The translations under genes were made by a program, and so were the position numbers. From Ethanoligenens harbinense YUAN-3 (GTDB lineage: Bacteria > Bacillota > Clostridia > Oscillospirales > Ethanoligenentaceae): a stretch of 64,000 nucleotides of DNA. Numbering within the stretch: position 1 is the stretch's first letter; each line of letters starts with the position of its first letter. The stretch covers positions 1,147,310 to 1,211,309 of the forward strand of contig NC_014828.1 of assembly GCF_000178115.2 (NCBI RefSeq), read 5' to 3'. A model generated the notes under the pieces. It made no database searches and was not told the DNA's origin. It saw nothing but the letters and a program-made list of their open reading frames with translations. Below, piece by piece: positions 11,415 through 22,793 of the stretch.

Positions 11415-12284
11415 TCAGCGTTTGCTGCCCAGAAAAAACAGCGCGACGGTGCCCGGGCCGGAATGTGCGCCGATGAGCGGCCCGATGAAGTTCGTGTGGA
11501 TGTCGGTTACGCCGAGGCGGGCGCGCACCTGTTCTTCCACGAACCGCGCATCTTCCGGGCAGTCGGCGTGGTTGAGAAACACGGTCTGGTGCGCGGGGTC
11601 GATGGCCGTCTCCGTCATGTGGTCCACCAGCCGTTCGAGCGCTTTGCGCCGCCCGCGCACTTTTTCCATCGGCACCAAGTGGCCTTCATCGTCCACATGT
11701 AGCACGGGTTTGATGCCCAGCATGCCGCCCACCAGCGCCGCCGCGCCCGAAATGCGGCCGCCGCGGTGGAGATGGTCGAGATCGTCCACCGTGAACCAGT
11801 GCACCAGCCGGAGCCTGTTCCCATCCAGCCAGGCAAGCACATCGTCCAGTGTTTTGCCCGCCTGCGCCAGCCTGGCCGCGTGGTAGACGAGCAGCCCTTC
11901 TCCGCCGGACGCGCAGAGCGAGTCGTAAACGATCAGGCGGCGGTCGGGATACTCCGCTTGCAGTTCTTTGGCAACCATGGAGGCGGTGCTGCAGGTGCCG
12001 CTGATGCCGCTCGAAAAGGCGATGTAGAGCACGTCTTTTCCCGTGCGCAGGCGCGACTCAAACGCCTTGCGGAACTCCTGCGGGCTGATCTGGGCGGTCT
12101 GTGGGAACAAGCCTGCCCGCAGTTTGTTGTAATACGTGTGAATATCCAGTTCATGGTTATCCACATAGTGGTAATATTCCTGTCCGTCGATCGAGTAGAT
12201 CAGCGGGATGACCGTGAGGGCGAGTTCCTGCACCATCTCGGGCGCCAGATCGCAGGTCGAGTCGGTCATCAAAACAAAATCCAT
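11415..12284 (-). CDS. DegV family fatty-acid-binding protein
   Basis: A 289-residue protein with the DegV start VLMTDSTCDL, the central SSGISGTCSTA loop, the HRGGRIS motif and C-terminal GPLIGAHSGPGTV. Proteins of this family (FakB) bind a fatty acid and present it to the kinase FakA for phosphorylation. No fakA is in the window, so which acyl chain it binds is unknown. A strong GGAGGAATTGG precedes the ATG. It lies 84 bases downstream of the cation transporter gene in the same direction and may share its transcript. Confidence 0.9.
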   Translation of the reverse strand: MDFVLMTDSTCDLAPEMVQELALTVIPLIYSIDGQEYYHYVDNHELDIHTYYNKLRAGLFPQTAQISPQEFRKAFESRLRTGKDVLYIAFSSGISGTCSTASMVAKELQAEYPDRRLIVYDSLCASGGEGLLVYHAARLAQAGKTLDDVLAWLDGNRLRLVHWFTVDDLDHLHRGGRISGAAALVGGMLGIKPVLHVDDEGHLVPMEKVRGRRKALERLVDHMTETAIDPAHQTVFLNHADCPEDARFVEEQVRARLGVTDIHTNFIGPLIGAHSGPGTVALFFLGSKR

Positions 12285-12368
12285 TCCAATTCCTCCAACG
12301 CGGGAACGGGCAAAGGGCCCGCAGATTTCCTATTGTTCTATCCGGGCTGTAACCGTGCGCGCGGCGTG

Positions 12369-13532
12369 TCACAGGGCGGTATAATTGCGGTCAATCTGCA
12401 CGACGGCATGATAATCTGGATGCTTCTGCTGGATCAGGGCGTTGATCTCGTGCACCAGACGCGCGGTCGCCCCGTCGTCGGCGGGGAAGCCGCTGTCCAC
12501 CACCGCGTCGAACACCAGGTTCAGATGCTCACCCTTGCCCACGATGCGGAAATCGTGAATGGAGTGGATGACTTCCAGCGGCGCGATGGCTTCAAGCAGT
12601 TCGTGCTGCACGCGGATGGACGTTTCGTCGTTTAGATTCAGTGGATCCATGTGGATGACGAGTTCAATGCCGTGCTTTTCCGAAAGTTCCCGTTCTGCGC
12701 GGTCAATGCTCTCATGCAGTTCCATCACCGGCACGTCCGCGGGCACTTCGGCGTGAATGCTGGCCATGAACCGGCCGGGGCCGTAATTGTGGATGACGAG
12801 GTCGTGGACGCCGGTGATGTAGGGGTAGCTCTTGACGCCCTGCACGATCTCCCGTACTACCGTCGGGTCGGGCGCCTCGCCGAGCAGGGGATTGAGCGCT
12901 TCTTTACCGATCGTAAATCCGGAATAGAGGATGAAACCGGAAACCAGCAGGCCGAGCCAGCCGTCCACCGGCAGCGTGGTGAACCGCGCGCAGAGCAGGG
13001 AAACCGACGCCACCGCCAGCACGAACACATCGCTGAGCGCGTCAAACGAGGTGGCGGCCAGTGCCTGCGACCCGATGCGGCGGCTCAGGCGGCGGTAAAA
13101 CAGGCTGAGCAGCAGTTTGAGCGGGATGAACAGCAGAATCAGCACGAAAGAGAGCAATTGGAAGTGCACCGCGGCCGGGTGCAGCACCTTTTCGATGGAA
13201 GACTGCACGAATTCAAAGCCGATGACGATGATGATGACCGAGACGAGCAACCCGGAGATATACTCCATCCTTCCGTGCCCGAACGGGTGTTCCCGGTCGG
13301 CGGGCCGCCATGCCACCTTGAAGCTGATGACTGTGACAAGGGCAGAGGCCACATCGGTGAGGTTGTGGAACGCGTCCGCCGTAACGGTCACGCTGTGGGT
13401 GAGCAGCCCGATGATGATCTCCGTGATGAAGATGAACAGGTTGACGCAGATACCGGCCGCGCCGCCGATCATGCCGTACCGGACGCGGTCGGCCTCGCTG
13501 ACGGGCTTTTCATTTGGTTGGGGTTGCAGCAA
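12369..13532 (-). CDS. Cation diffusion facilitator (Zn/Fe/Mn-type efflux protein)
   Basis: A 387-residue transporter. Six membrane segments fill roughly residues 15-205, with metal-site motifs TADAFHNLTDV in TM2 and TSFDALSDVFV in TM5. A cytoplasmic ferredoxin-like dimerisation domain follows, longer than in minimal CDF proteins. It exports divalent metal in exchange for protons; the metal cannot be read. The TTG start at 13532 is preceded by GGCAGGTGA. In-frame upstream starts exist at 13607 (ATG) and 13625 (GTG), so the true N-terminus is uncertain by up to 31 residues. Confidence 0.85.
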   Translation of the reverse strand: MLQPQPNEKPVSEADRVRYGMIGGAAGICVNLFIFITEIIIGLLTHSVTVTADAFHNLTDVASALVTVISFKVAWRPADREHPFGHGRMEYISGLLVSVIIIVIGFEFVQSSIEKVLHPAAVHFQLLSFVLILLFIPLKLLLSLFYRRLSRRIGSQALAATSFDALSDVFVLAVASVSLLCARFTTLPVDGWLGLLVSGFILYSGFTIGKEALNPLLGEAPDPTVVREIVQGVKSYPYITGVHDLVIHNYGPGRFMASIHAEVPADVPVMELHESIDRAERELSEKHGIELVIHMDPLNLNDETSIRVQHELLEAIAPLEVIHSIHDFRIVGKGEHLNLVFDAVVDSGFPADDGATARLVHEINALIQQKHPDYHAVVQIDRNYTAL

Positions 13533-13883
13533 AACATTCACCTGCCATGATCGGTTTTGCGCCTCTTGCGTCCGGCGGTAAACGATGCCGGCGCGCCTGG
13601 CGGCCATTACCAAACAGTATAACACAAAATCCCGCCCGATGCGGTTGAATCGAACAGATCAGCGGCTTTTTGGTGCATTTTTATGAAAAAAGCTGTTCTC
13701 TCCGCGGGGTTTGTATTAAAATAAAGACAGGCGTCGGGGCAGCGGTTCCATGCGATATTTGCAGTCCTGTCACGCCTTGTTCAAATTTTATTCAACAACA
13801 GTGGACGGTTTCCGTTATAATAAAAGGAAAGACGCAGGCTGTGCCGCGCGCGGGCCTGCCGTCCAAAACAGGGGGGACTGGGT
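13533..13883. promoter_or_regulatory. Divergent intergenic region between the CDF gene and the two-component system
   Basis: About 350 bases with no convincing gene. On the plus strand TATAAT at 13816-13821 lies 63 bases before the response-regulator start, with TTCAAC at 13791-13796 as a distant -35. On the minus strand TATACT at 13621-13616 could serve the CDF gene. Both promoters are modest. Confidence 0.4.
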
Positions 13884-14573
13884 TTGGAACCGACCAAAAT
13901 ACTGGTTGTGGACGACGACCGGAACATCAACGAGCTTCTGAGGCTGTATCTTGAAAAAGAAGGGTATTCGGTCGCTTCGACCTATGACGGCGTGGATGCG
14001 ATCAAAAAATTTGAGGATCACAAGCCCGACCTGGTGCTGCTGGATATCATGCTGCCGGGGATGGACGGCTGGCAGGTCTGCCGGGAGATCCGCAAAAAAT
14101 CCGAAAAGCCCGTCATCATGATCACGGCCAAGGGCGAGACGTTCGACAAGGTGCTGGGGCTGGAGCTCGGAGCGGACGATTACATCGTCAAACCGTTTGA
14201 CGCCAAGGAGGTGGTGGCACGCATCAAGGCCGTGCTGCGGCGGTATTCCGGCGCGGAGAACGACACGGTCAAGGAGGTGCGGTACGACAATCTGGTGGTC
14301 AACCTCACCAATTATGAGCTGCGCGTGGCGGGCCAGTTGGTGGACGCGCCGCCCAAAGAACTGGAACTGCTTTACCATCTGGCCAGCAACCCCAACCGCG
14401 TGTATACGCGCGACCAGCTTCTGGACGAAGTGTGGGGGTTTGAATATTACGGCGATTCGCGCACGGTGGACGTGCATATCAAGCGCCTGCGCGAAAAACT
14501 GGAAGGCAAGTCGGATCAATGGTCGCTCAAGACCGTTTGGGGCGTGGGCTATAAATTTGAAACAAAAAACTAA
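13884..14573 (+). CDS. OmpR/PhoB-family response regulator
   Basis: A 229-residue transcription factor. The receiver domain has the acidic pocket at D10-D12, phospho-acceptor Asp54 in LVLLDIMLPGMDG, Thr81 and Lys103 (VKPFD). A winged-helix DNA-binding domain fills residues 130-228, with the family ending VWGVGYKFE. The start is a TTG preceded by GGGGGG. It overlaps the histidine kinase gene by 17 bases, so the two are translationally coupled and presumably partners. The signal is unknown. Confidence 0.93.
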   Translation: MEPTKILVVDDDRNINELLRLYLEKEGYSVASTYDGVDAIKKFEDHKPDLVLLDIMLPGMDGWQVCREIRKKSEKPVIMITAKGETFDKVLGLELGADDYIVKPFDAKEVVARIKAVLRRYSGAENDTVKEVRYDNLVVNLTNYELRVAGQLVDAPPKELELLYHLASNPNRVYTRDQLLDEVWGFEYYGDSRTVDVHIKRLREKLEGKSDQWSLKTVWGVGYKFETKN

Positions 14574-16065
14574 AAAACCGCATAAAGAGCCGGCGCGGGG
14601 TTTTCTGCGGGTGGTTTTGAACCAGTTGCGCAGCAGTCTGTTCGCCAAATTTTTTGCCGCCTGCACCATCGTGATGCTCATCAGCTTCACCATTCTGTCG
14701 GGGGCGCTGATCGTGTTCTCCATCCGCTACTCCGGCAGCCAGAAGCATCAGTTGTACAGCCAGAATGCCCATTTTATCGCCCAGCTTGCGCAGGGATACA
14801 ATGCGGCGGGCCCGGCGGGCAACCGGCAGCTCGGCAATCTCATCGCACTTTCTTCCCAGATGATCGACGCGGATATCTATTTGGTGGATACAAACGGTGG
14901 CATGGTTGTCGGGCATATGAACAGCAGCGACCACAGCGATATTGCCGCCCCGGATCTGACGATTCCCTCGTCCGTGGTTCGGCAGGTCGTTTCGGGCGGC
15001 TCGGATTTCTACGAACAGAGTGGAAACCTCGGGGGCTTTTATAACCGCTCATACCTTACGGTGGGCACCCCTGTCGTAGACAGCAACGGTCAGACCATCG
15101 GCGCGGTGTTCGTTTCCTCCCGCACGGACAGCATATTGGGATATATGCGCGACATCTTCCGCGTTTTCCTGTTCTGTGTGCTGGCCGTGCTGCTGTTTGC
15201 GTTTGCCGCCATCTATTATGTAACGCGGCGGCTGGTGCGCCCGTTGCGGCAGATGGCAGGCGCTGCGCGCAGCTTTGCCCGGGGGGATTTCAATACCCGC
15301 GTGCCGGTGGGCGAGCCGGACGAGATCGGCCAGCTGGCAGTGGCGTTCAACAATATGGCGGCTTCGCTGGTATCGCTCGAGGAGATGCGCCGCAGCTTCG
15401 TGGCCAATGTGTCGCATGAGCTGCGCACGCCCATGACCAGCATCGCGGGCTTCATTGACGGCATCCTGGACGGCACCATCCCGCATGAAAAGCAGGAATA
15501 TTATCTCCAGATCGTTTCGGATGAGGTCAAGCGGCTTTCCCGGTTGGTCTATTCGCTGTTGAACATTGCGCGCATCGAGGCGGGCGAGGTGCACATCCAG
15601 CAGAGCCGGTTCGATGTGGCGGAGACCATCCGCCGGGTGATCGTCGGCTTTGAATACGCCATCGACGAGAAGCACCTCACGGTGGAGGGCATGGATGATC
15701 TGGCCGATCGCCAGCTCATGGTGATGGCCGACCCGGACGTGACGCACCAGATCCTGTTCAATCTGGTGGAAAACGCCGTCAAGTTTTCCAACGAGGGCGG
15801 TACGGTTTCCATCACCACCGCTTCCCGCGGGCACCGGGTGTACGTAAGCGTGAAAAATACCGGCATGGGTATTCCCGCGCAGGATCTGCCGCATGTGTTC
15901 GAGCGGTTCTATAAAACGGACAAGTCCCGCAGCACCGATAAAAAGGGCGTGGGGCTGGGACTGTACATCGTGCGGAGTATGCTGCTGCTTCAGGGGCAGG
16001 ATATTACCGTCAAAAGCTTGGAAGGGCAGTACTGCGAGTTCGTATTCACATTGGCCGGTGTGTGA
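14557..16065 (+). CDS. Two-component sensor histidine kinase
   Basis: A 502-residue membrane kinase: TM1 about 33-56, an extracytoplasmic sensor region about 57-198 of PAS/Cache-like size, TM2 about 200-222, HAMP about 223-275, the phospho-accepting His287 in the H-box SHELRTP, and a HATPase domain with NLVENAVKFS, GMGIPAQDLP and GVGLGLYIV. It should phosphorylate the preceding regulator. The TTG at 14557 overlaps the regulator gene; a GTG at 14611 is an alternative start. The downstream small exported protein follows closely and may belong to the same signalling unit. Confidence 0.9.
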   Translation: MKQKTKKPHKEPARGFLRVVLNQLRSSLFAKFFAACTIVMLISFTILSGALIVFSIRYSGSQKHQLYSQNAHFIAQLAQGYNAAGPAGNRQLGNLIALSSQMIDADIYLVDTNGGMVVGHMNSSDHSDIAAPDLTIPSSVVRQVVSGGSDFYEQSGNLGGFYNRSYLTVGTPVVDSNGQTIGAVFVSSRTDSILGYMRDIFRVFLFCVLAVLLFAFAAIYYVTRRLVRPLRQMAGAARSFARGDFNTRVPVGEPDEIGQLAVAFNNMAASLVSLEEMRRSFVANVSHELRTPMTSIAGFIDGILDGTIPHEKQEYYLQIVSDEVKRLSRLVYSLLNIARIEAGEVHIQQSRFDVAETIRRVIVGFEYAIDEKHLTVEGMDDLADRQLMVMADPDVTHQILFNLVENAVKFSNEGGTVSITTASRGHRVYVSVKNTGMGIPAQDLPHVFERFYKTDKSRSTDKKGVGLGLYIVRSMLLLQGQDITVKSLEGQYCEFVFTLAGV

Positions 16066-16111
16066 GTTGACAGGCTTTCCCGCTTTCTGATACGATGGAG
16101 CGGGGCGCTTT

Positions 16112-16603
16112 ATGAAGAAACGCAGATTCCGACCGGGAAGAAGACTCGCCGTATTTTTGGCGGCGGTTGCCGTTGTGCTCTCCGGTTATGGCGCTTATCA
16201 GGGGATTGGCGCGATACGCAACCGGCAGTATGCCGAGCAGACCCGGCATATGTCGGCGGAGCAGGTGGTGCAGTTTTATTTCACGGCCTGGCAGCATCGC
16301 AACGGGCGCGCTATGCGGGCCGTGACGCTGGACGGTACGCCCGGCATGGAAAATGAGTTTGTCATGTGGCTTTCCTCTCTGACTTTCAGCGTCAGCGAGG
16401 AAGTGCCGGCCACAGAGACGTATCTCCGGGGAAGACGGGATTATAAGGAATACGCGGATCTGAAAGTCTATGGCGTGATCTTTACGGCCAACTATCCGGG
16501 CTTTATTGAATCCGGCTTTTCGCCGGGGCAATACTGGGATTATGTCGTTGTGAAAGAAAAGCCGGATTCCCCGTGGAAAATCAGCGGAGCGGGCTTTATT
16601 TAA
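16112..16603 (+). CDS. Small membrane-anchored or secreted protein of unknown function
   Basis: A 163-residue protein with basic N-terminus KKRRFRPGRR, one hydrophobic segment (about 12-33) and an extracytoplasmic rest rich in aromatic residues. The pattern (EQVVQFYFTAWQHRN, then beta-rich sequence ending in WKISGAGF) resembles NTF2-like DUF4829-type proteins, but this is tentative. It starts 46 bases after the kinase with GGAGCGGGG as ribosome binding site, so it is likely co-transcribed and could modulate the sensor or act in the envelope response. Confidence 0.6.
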   Translation: MKKRRFRPGRRLAVFLAAVAVVLSGYGAYQGIGAIRNRQYAEQTRHMSAEQVVQFYFTAWQHRNGRAMRAVTLDGTPGMENEFVMWLSSLTFSVSEEVPATETYLRGRRDYKEYADLKVYGVIFTANYPGFIESGFSPGQYWDYVVVKEKPDSPWKISGAGFI

Positions 16604-16633
16604 TGAGGCGTGCATAGTCGGTGCAAAAAACAC

Positions 16634-16662
16634 TTGCATCTCATGTGTCCTTGTGTTATAAT
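16634..16662 (+). promoter_or_regulatory. Sigma-A promoter of rpmE
   Basis: TTGCAT (16634-16639), 17-base spacer, TATAAT (16657-16662), 40 bases before the L31 start. Confidence 0.8.
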
Positions 16663-16701
16663 AAACACTGCTATTTTGTCCTGTTGAAAGAGGTGACCAA
16701 G

Positions 16702-16902
<201 letters not shown>

Positions 16903-17050
16903 GCGTTTTTTCCATGTGCTTTTCTGTGCAGCGCGTCGCCCTTTCCAGGGTTCGCGTGGGTTCGTGCAAGGGCGGCGTCTGAGATGGGCGGCGTCCGTTT
17001 TTTTCGTCTGCGTCCGGCAGCGGGCCCCGGCGTCGGAAACGGTGAGGTGA

Positions 17051-17674
17051 ATGGACTACACCACGATACGGGCCGGCGTGCAGGCCGAATATGTCGAAAA
17101 AAAGTCGCGGTTTCTGGCGCTTTTGCGGCCGGTTGAAAACGAGGAAGCGGCCGAAGCTTTTTTAAAGGAAATGCGGCGCGCGCATCCGGACGCCAGACAT
17201 CATGTGTCCGCTTGGGTCCTGCCGGATACCGAGCGCTGCTCGGACGACGGCGAGCCCTCCGGCACGGCGGGGCAGCCGGTGCTTTCGGTACTGCGTCGTC
17301 GCGGTTTTTCCCGTGTGGCCGCCGTGGTGGTGCGCTACTTCGGCGGCGTGCTGCTTGGAGCTCCGGGCCTGGTGCGGGCTTACGGGCATGCTGTTTCCCT
17401 CGCGGCGGACGCTGCAGAGCCCGTCCGCCTGCGGGCCTGTACGGTCTATTCGTTTTCCTGTGAGTACACGGCGCTCTCCGCTCTGGAACGGCTGGCCAGA
17501 CAACGGGGGCATGTGCGGGATATCGCCTATGCCGAGGTGGTTACCTTCGAGCTTGCGGTGCCGGTGGAGGAGGCCGCGGCGTTTGAACGGGCGGTCACGG
17601 AATGTTCCTGCGGCAGGGTCATCTTGTACGAACAGGGTGAGGTTTACGAGGAAGCCTCGTTTTTTGCAGCGTGA
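17051..17674 (+). CDS. YigZ/IMPACT family protein
   Basis: A 207-residue protein with the UPF0029 N-terminal domain: KKSRFLALLRPV, ARHHVSAWVL, DDGEPSGTAGQPVL and VVRYFGGVLLGAPGLVRAYG are conserved family blocks. A C-terminal ferredoxin-like domain follows (about 140-200). YigZ proteins bind nucleic acids or ribosomes and relate to eukaryotic IMPACT; the bacterial role is unsettled. It may lie in one transcript with cysK, which begins 58 bases later. Confidence 0.9.
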   Translation: MDYTTIRAGVQAEYVEKKSRFLALLRPVENEEAAEAFLKEMRRAHPDARHHVSAWVLPDTERCSDDGEPSGTAGQPVLSVLRRRGFSRVAAVVVRYFGGVLLGAPGLVRAYGHAVSLAADAAEPVRLRACTVYSFSCEYTALSALERLARQRGHVRDIAYAEVVTFELAVPVEEAAAFERAVTECSCGRVILYEQGEVYEEASFFAA

Positions 17675-17732
17675 CCGGAATTTTGTGCCGCGCGAAGCGG
17701 GCGGGCCGGTTGAGTGAATAGGAGTGTGACGT

Positions 17733-18635
17733 ATGGGGATCGTGACGTCTGTAGACGGATTGGTGGGAGGAACGCCGGTATTTTCATTTGCCGAGCGAGG
17801 CGCCGAGGTGCTGGTCAAGCTGGAAAGTTATAATCCCGGCGGCAGTGTCAAGGACCGTGCGGCGCTTGCCATCATCGAGCAGGCGGAGGCTTCGGGCGTA
17901 CTCAAGCCCGGCGGCGTGATCGTGGAGCCAACGAGCGGCAACATGGGCGTGGCGCTCGCCATGCTCGGCGTTTCGCGCGGTTACCGCGTCATCATCGTCA
18001 TGCCGGACACCATGACGCTGGAACGCCGCAAGCTCATCACTGCATTTGGCGGGGAACTGGTGCTCACCGAGGGTGCGCTGCGCATGACCGGCGCCATGCG
18101 GAAAGCGGAAGAGCTTGCCCGGTCCATTCCCGGCGCCTTTATGCCCGGCCAGTTTGAAAATCCAGCCAACCCTGACGCCAATGAGGCGGCCGGCCGTGAG
18201 ATTTTGAAAGATACGGAAGGCCGTCTGGATGCGTTCGTCGCGGGGATCGGCACCGGAGGCAGCTTCACCGGCACGGCGCGGGTACTCAAACAAGCGCTTC
18301 CCTCCATCCTCTGCGCGGCGTTGGAGCCGGCGGAATCCGCTGTAATTTCGGGTGGACATCCCGGACCGCACGGCATCCAGGGCATCGGGTCGGGGTTCAT
18401 TCCGAAAAACTTTGACCGTTCCCTTGCCGACCGCATCATTCCCGTACCCACTTCCGCGGCGATGGCCACCGCCTGCTGGTTTACCAAAACATTCGGTATC
18501 CTGGCAGGCATCTCGTCGGGCGCGGCTGTTTACGCCGCGCGCCGTCTTGCCCGGGAACTCGGGCCCGGCAAGCGGGTGCTTTGCCTGGCGCCGGACACCG
18601 GCGAACGCTATCTGAGCATACTTTACACAAAATAA
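17733..18635 (+). CDS. cysK: Cysteine synthase (O-acetylserine sulfhydrylase)
   Basis: A 300-residue pyridoxal-phosphate enzyme making cysteine from O-acetylserine and sulfide. Lys40 in NPGGSVKDRAA is the Schiff-base lysine. EPTSGNMGVALA is the substrate-binding loop and GIGTGGSFTGTA the phosphate cup. Length and order fit CysK rather than cystathionine beta-synthase. The ribosome binding site is AGGAGTGTGACGT. Confidence 0.95.
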   Translation: MGIVTSVDGLVGGTPVFSFAERGAEVLVKLESYNPGGSVKDRAALAIIEQAEASGVLKPGGVIVEPTSGNMGVALAMLGVSRGYRVIIVMPDTMTLERRKLITAFGGELVLTEGALRMTGAMRKAEELARSIPGAFMPGQFENPANPDANEAAGREILKDTEGRLDAFVAGIGTGGSFTGTARVLKQALPSILCAALEPAESAVISGGHPGPHGIQGIGSGFIPKNFDRSLADRIIPVPTSAAMATACWFTKTFGILAGISSGAAVYAARRLARELGPGKRVLCLAPDTGERYLSILYTK

Positions 18636-18762
18636 GCTTTGTTTGGCTGCATATGGGCGAATTTTTTTGATTTTTTGCGTTTTTCATAGGAATACTCGCG
18701 CCGATTGCGTATACTTATTGTAGGAAGCCGATCCTGTGGGTCGGGGTGGGGAGGCGGTTCTT

Positions 18763-19761
18763 ATGACGATCCGGGAGCAAACGGAAGCGCTGGAGGAACG
18801 CACTCTGTCGCCTTATGCCACTTTGGCGGCGCGTTCGCGCGGACGGGAACGGGAGGAAGAACTCTGCCCGCTGCGCACGGTGTTTGCCCGTGACCGCGAC
18901 CGCATCATTCACTGTAAGGCGTTCCGGCGGCTGAAGTACAAAACGCAGGTGTTCCTCGCGCCGGTGGGCGACCATTACCACACGCGGATGACCCACACGC
19001 TGGAAGTGGCGCAGATCGCCCGCACCATCTCCCGCGCGCTGCGGCTCAATGAGGATCTGACCGAGGCCATTGCGCTGGGGCACGACCTGGGCCACACGCC
19101 GTTTGGACATGCGGGCGAACGCGCGCTGGACGAGATCCATCCCGACGGATTTGCACATCATGCACAGAGCCTGCGGGTGGTGAAAAAGCTCGAAAACGAC
19201 GGCAAGGGGCTCAACCTCACCTGGGAGGTGCGGGACGGCATCCTCAACCATACGTCCGGCTCCATGCCGTCCACCCCGGAAGGGCGCATCGTGCGGCTGG
19301 CCGACCGCATTGCCTATCTCAACCACGACATCGACGATGCGCTGCGCGGCGGTGTGCTTACCGATGAGGAGATCCCGTGGGAAACACGGTATGTGCTGGG
19401 GCGTACGCATTCACAGCGCATCAATGCCTTGGTGGTGGACACGGTGGAGAACAGCACAGGGGAACTCATCACGATGTCACCCAGAGTGGAGCAGGCGTTT
19501 TTGGCCTTGCGGCGCTTCATGTTCGAGCAGGTTTACACCAATCCCATCGCCAAAAGCGAGGAGGGTAAAGCGGAATATATTCTCAAACGGCTCTACGATC
19601 ACTTCCTGCACCACACCGATGAACTGCATGCCGAGTTTCGCCGCATCTGTGAGGAAGACGGCGCGCAGACCGCGGTCTGCGACTACATTGCGGGTATGAC
19701 CGACCGCTTTGCCATTCAGGTTTATGAGGATATTTTCATCCCGCAGGCGTGGAACAAATGA
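18763..19761 (+). CDS. dgt: Deoxyguanosinetriphosphate triphosphohydrolase-like protein
   Basis: A 332-residue HD-domain dNTP triphosphohydrolase. The metal-binding residues are in RMTHTLEVAQIAR and GHDLGHTPFGHAGE, and RDRIIHCKAFRRLKYKTQVF is the usual N-terminal block. ATG 18763 follows GGGGAGGCGGTTCTT; a GTG at 18736 is open but unlikely. It lies 71 bases before dnaG, a common Gram-positive arrangement with dnaG-rpoD. Confidence 0.92.
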   Translation: MTIREQTEALEERTLSPYATLAARSRGREREEELCPLRTVFARDRDRIIHCKAFRRLKYKTQVFLAPVGDHYHTRMTHTLEVAQIARTISRALRLNEDLTEAIALGHDLGHTPFGHAGERALDEIHPDGFAHHAQSLRVVKKLENDGKGLNLTWEVRDGILNHTSGSMPSTPEGRIVRLADRIAYLNHDIDDALRGGVLTDEEIPWETRYVLGRTHSQRINALVVDTVENSTGELITMSPRVEQAFLALRRFMFEQVYTNPIAKSEEGKAEYILKRLYDHFLHHTDELHAEFRRICEEDGAQTAVCDYIAGMTDRFAIQVYEDIFIPQAWNK

Positions 19762-19832
19762 GTTTCAGCCGCTTTTGCATATTTTTGGCGGTTTTTGCAA
19801 AAAATAATTCCGAATAAAGGAAGGGATGGGCG

Positions 19833-21584
19833 TTGATTTCGGAGGCTTTTCTGCAGGAGATGAAAGACCGCTGCGACATCGAGAGCGTGGTGTCGCGTTA
19901 TGTCAACCTGCGCAAAAGCGGAAAAAGCATGGTCGGGCTGTGCCCGTTCCACAGCGAGAAAACGCCCTCCTTCCATGTTTACCCGGACGACCAGCATTTC
20001 TATTGCTTTGGCTGCGAGACCGGCGGGGATGTCATCACCTTCATACGCAAGATCGAGAATTTGGAGTACCGCGAGGCGGTGGAGTTTCTGGCCGCGCAGG
20101 CGGGCCTGACAGTGCCGGACGACGCGCCCGGCGCGCAGGCCGCTTCCAGGGAGCGGGCGCGCATTCTCGAAATGAACCGCGCCGCCGCCCGTTTTTTCCA
20201 TGAATGCCTGATTTCTCCACAGGGCAAAGAGGGGCTGGCGTATTTTGAGCAGCGCGGGCTTTCCATGCACACCATCCGCTCGTTTGGGCTGGGCTATGCG
20301 CCGGATGGCTGGAATCATCTGCTCGGCTACCTGCAACAGCAGGGCTTTCGGCCGGAGGAACTGGCGGCGGGCGCGTTGGCGCTGCGGGGCCGAAACGGTG
20401 GGTATTATGACGCGTTCCGCCATCGTGTGATGTTTCCCATCATCGACCTGCGCGGCAATGTAGTGGCGTTCGGCGGCCGCGTGCTGGACGACAGCAAGCC
20501 CAAATACCTCAACAGCAACGACACGCCGGCCTTCCATAAAAGCAAATGTCTGTTTGCTCTCAATTTCGCTAAAAACAGCGGCGGCCGGTCGCTCATCCTC
20601 TGCGAGGGCTATATGGATGCCATCGCGCTGCATCAGGCGGGGTTCCGCAATGCGGTGGCGACGCTCGGCACCGCGCTCACGCCGGAGCAGGTCCGGCTGA
20701 TGGCCCGCTACGCAAAGGAAGTCGTAATCTCTTACGATGCCGATAAGGCGGGACAGAACGCTTCCCAGCGCGCCATCGGTCTGCTCACGCAGGCGGGCCT
20801 TGCCGTGCGGGTGCTGCGCATTGAAGGGGGAAAAGACCCCGATGAATTCATCCGAACGCACGGCGCCGACCGGTTCCGGATGCTGCTGGAGCACAGCGGC
20901 AACCATATCGAATACCGGCTGGCGTCCGCGCTTCAAAAATACAATGTGGACATCACGGAACAGAAAGCAGCTTATTTAAAGGAGGCGGTGGAGATCCTCG
21001 CCACAGTCGAAAGCATGGTGGAACGCGATGTTTACGCCGGTAAGCTGGCGGAAACGCTGGGCGTTTCCAAGGAAAATGTACTGGCTGACGCGGCAGCCCT
21101 GCGCGCAAAACGGCAAGGCCGGGAGAAAAAAGCGCGCGTGCGTGAGGAGATCGCCGCGGCGCATGGCATGAAAGACCGCGTGAACCCTGAAAAACGGGCC
21201 AACCTGCTGGCGGCCCGCGCGGAAGAAAATCTGATCGTTCTGCTCTACCGCAATCCGGATTTTCTGAAACGGATGGACAATCTGATCCGCCCTGAGGATT
21301 TTGTTACAGCATTCAACCGCCGGGTGTATACGGCGCTGCGTGAGCAGGCGATTGCTGGCGGTGAACCCGATCTCTCGGCGCTGGGCGCGCAGTTTTCCGC
21401 CGACGAGATGGGGAAAATCACAGGGCTTTTGCATAAAACGCTGGTTTCCGACACCCTGCAGGAAGCGCATGACTGTGCCGCTGTGCTTCTGAAGGAACAG
21501 GTGAACAGGCGCGCTGCGGAACAGCAGGACGCACAGGCCGCTTATGACGCGATCCGCGTCAAAAAGCTGGAAGAACAAAGGTGA
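19833..21584 (+). CDS. dnaG: DNA primase DnaG
   Basis: A 583-residue primase. An N-terminal CHC2 zinc finger ([13 protein letters not shown] ... YCFGC), the primase core, a TOPRIM domain with [10 protein letters not shown] and [11 protein letters not shown], and a C-terminal helicase-binding domain are in the normal order. The start is a TTG following AAAGGAAGGGATGGGCG. rpoD starts 10 bases after the stop, so the classical primase-sigma pair is preserved. Confidence 0.97.
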   Translation: MISEAFLQEMKDRCDIESVVSRYVNLRKSGKSMVGLCPFHSEKTPSFHVYPDDQHFYCFGCETGGDVITFIRKIENLEYREAVEFLAAQAGLTVPDDAPGAQAASRERARILEMNRAAARFFHECLISPQGKEGLAYFEQRGLSMHTIRSFGLGYAPDGWNHLLGYLQQQGFRPEELAAGALALRGRNGGYYDAFRHRVMFPIIDLRGNVVAFGGRVLDDSKPKYLNSNDTPAFHKSKCLFALNFAKNSGGRSLILCEGYMDAIALHQAGFRNAVATLGTALTPEQVRLMARYAKEVVISYDADKAGQNASQRAIGLLTQAGLAVRVLRIEGGKDPDEFIRTHGADRFRMLLEHSGNHIEYRLASALQKYNVDITEQKAAYLKEAVEILATVESMVERDVYAGKLAETLGVSKENVLADAAALRAKRQGREKKARVREEIAAAHGMKDRVNPEKRANLLAARAEENLIVLLYRNPDFLKRMDNLIRPEDFVTAFNRRVYTALREQAIAGGEPDLSALGAQFSADEMGKITGLLHKTLVSDTLQEAHDCAAVLLKEQVNRRAAEQQDAQAAYDAIRVKKLEEQR

Positions 21585-21594
21585 GGGATGTACT

Positions 21595-22713
<1,119 letters not shown>

Positions 22714-22793
22714 CAGCGGCTTCCCGGAAAAGCTCTTTGTCTTTTGCGGGCGAGATTTGACAGTGCGGCCCATGCTTACAGAGGAGTATCACC

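Noticed and set aside
16903-17050. A terminator after rpmE near 16930-17010
   Set aside because: A CGTCGCCCTT/AAGGGCGGCG stem is possible, but the T run lies about 17 bases further on, so it does not meet the usual form.
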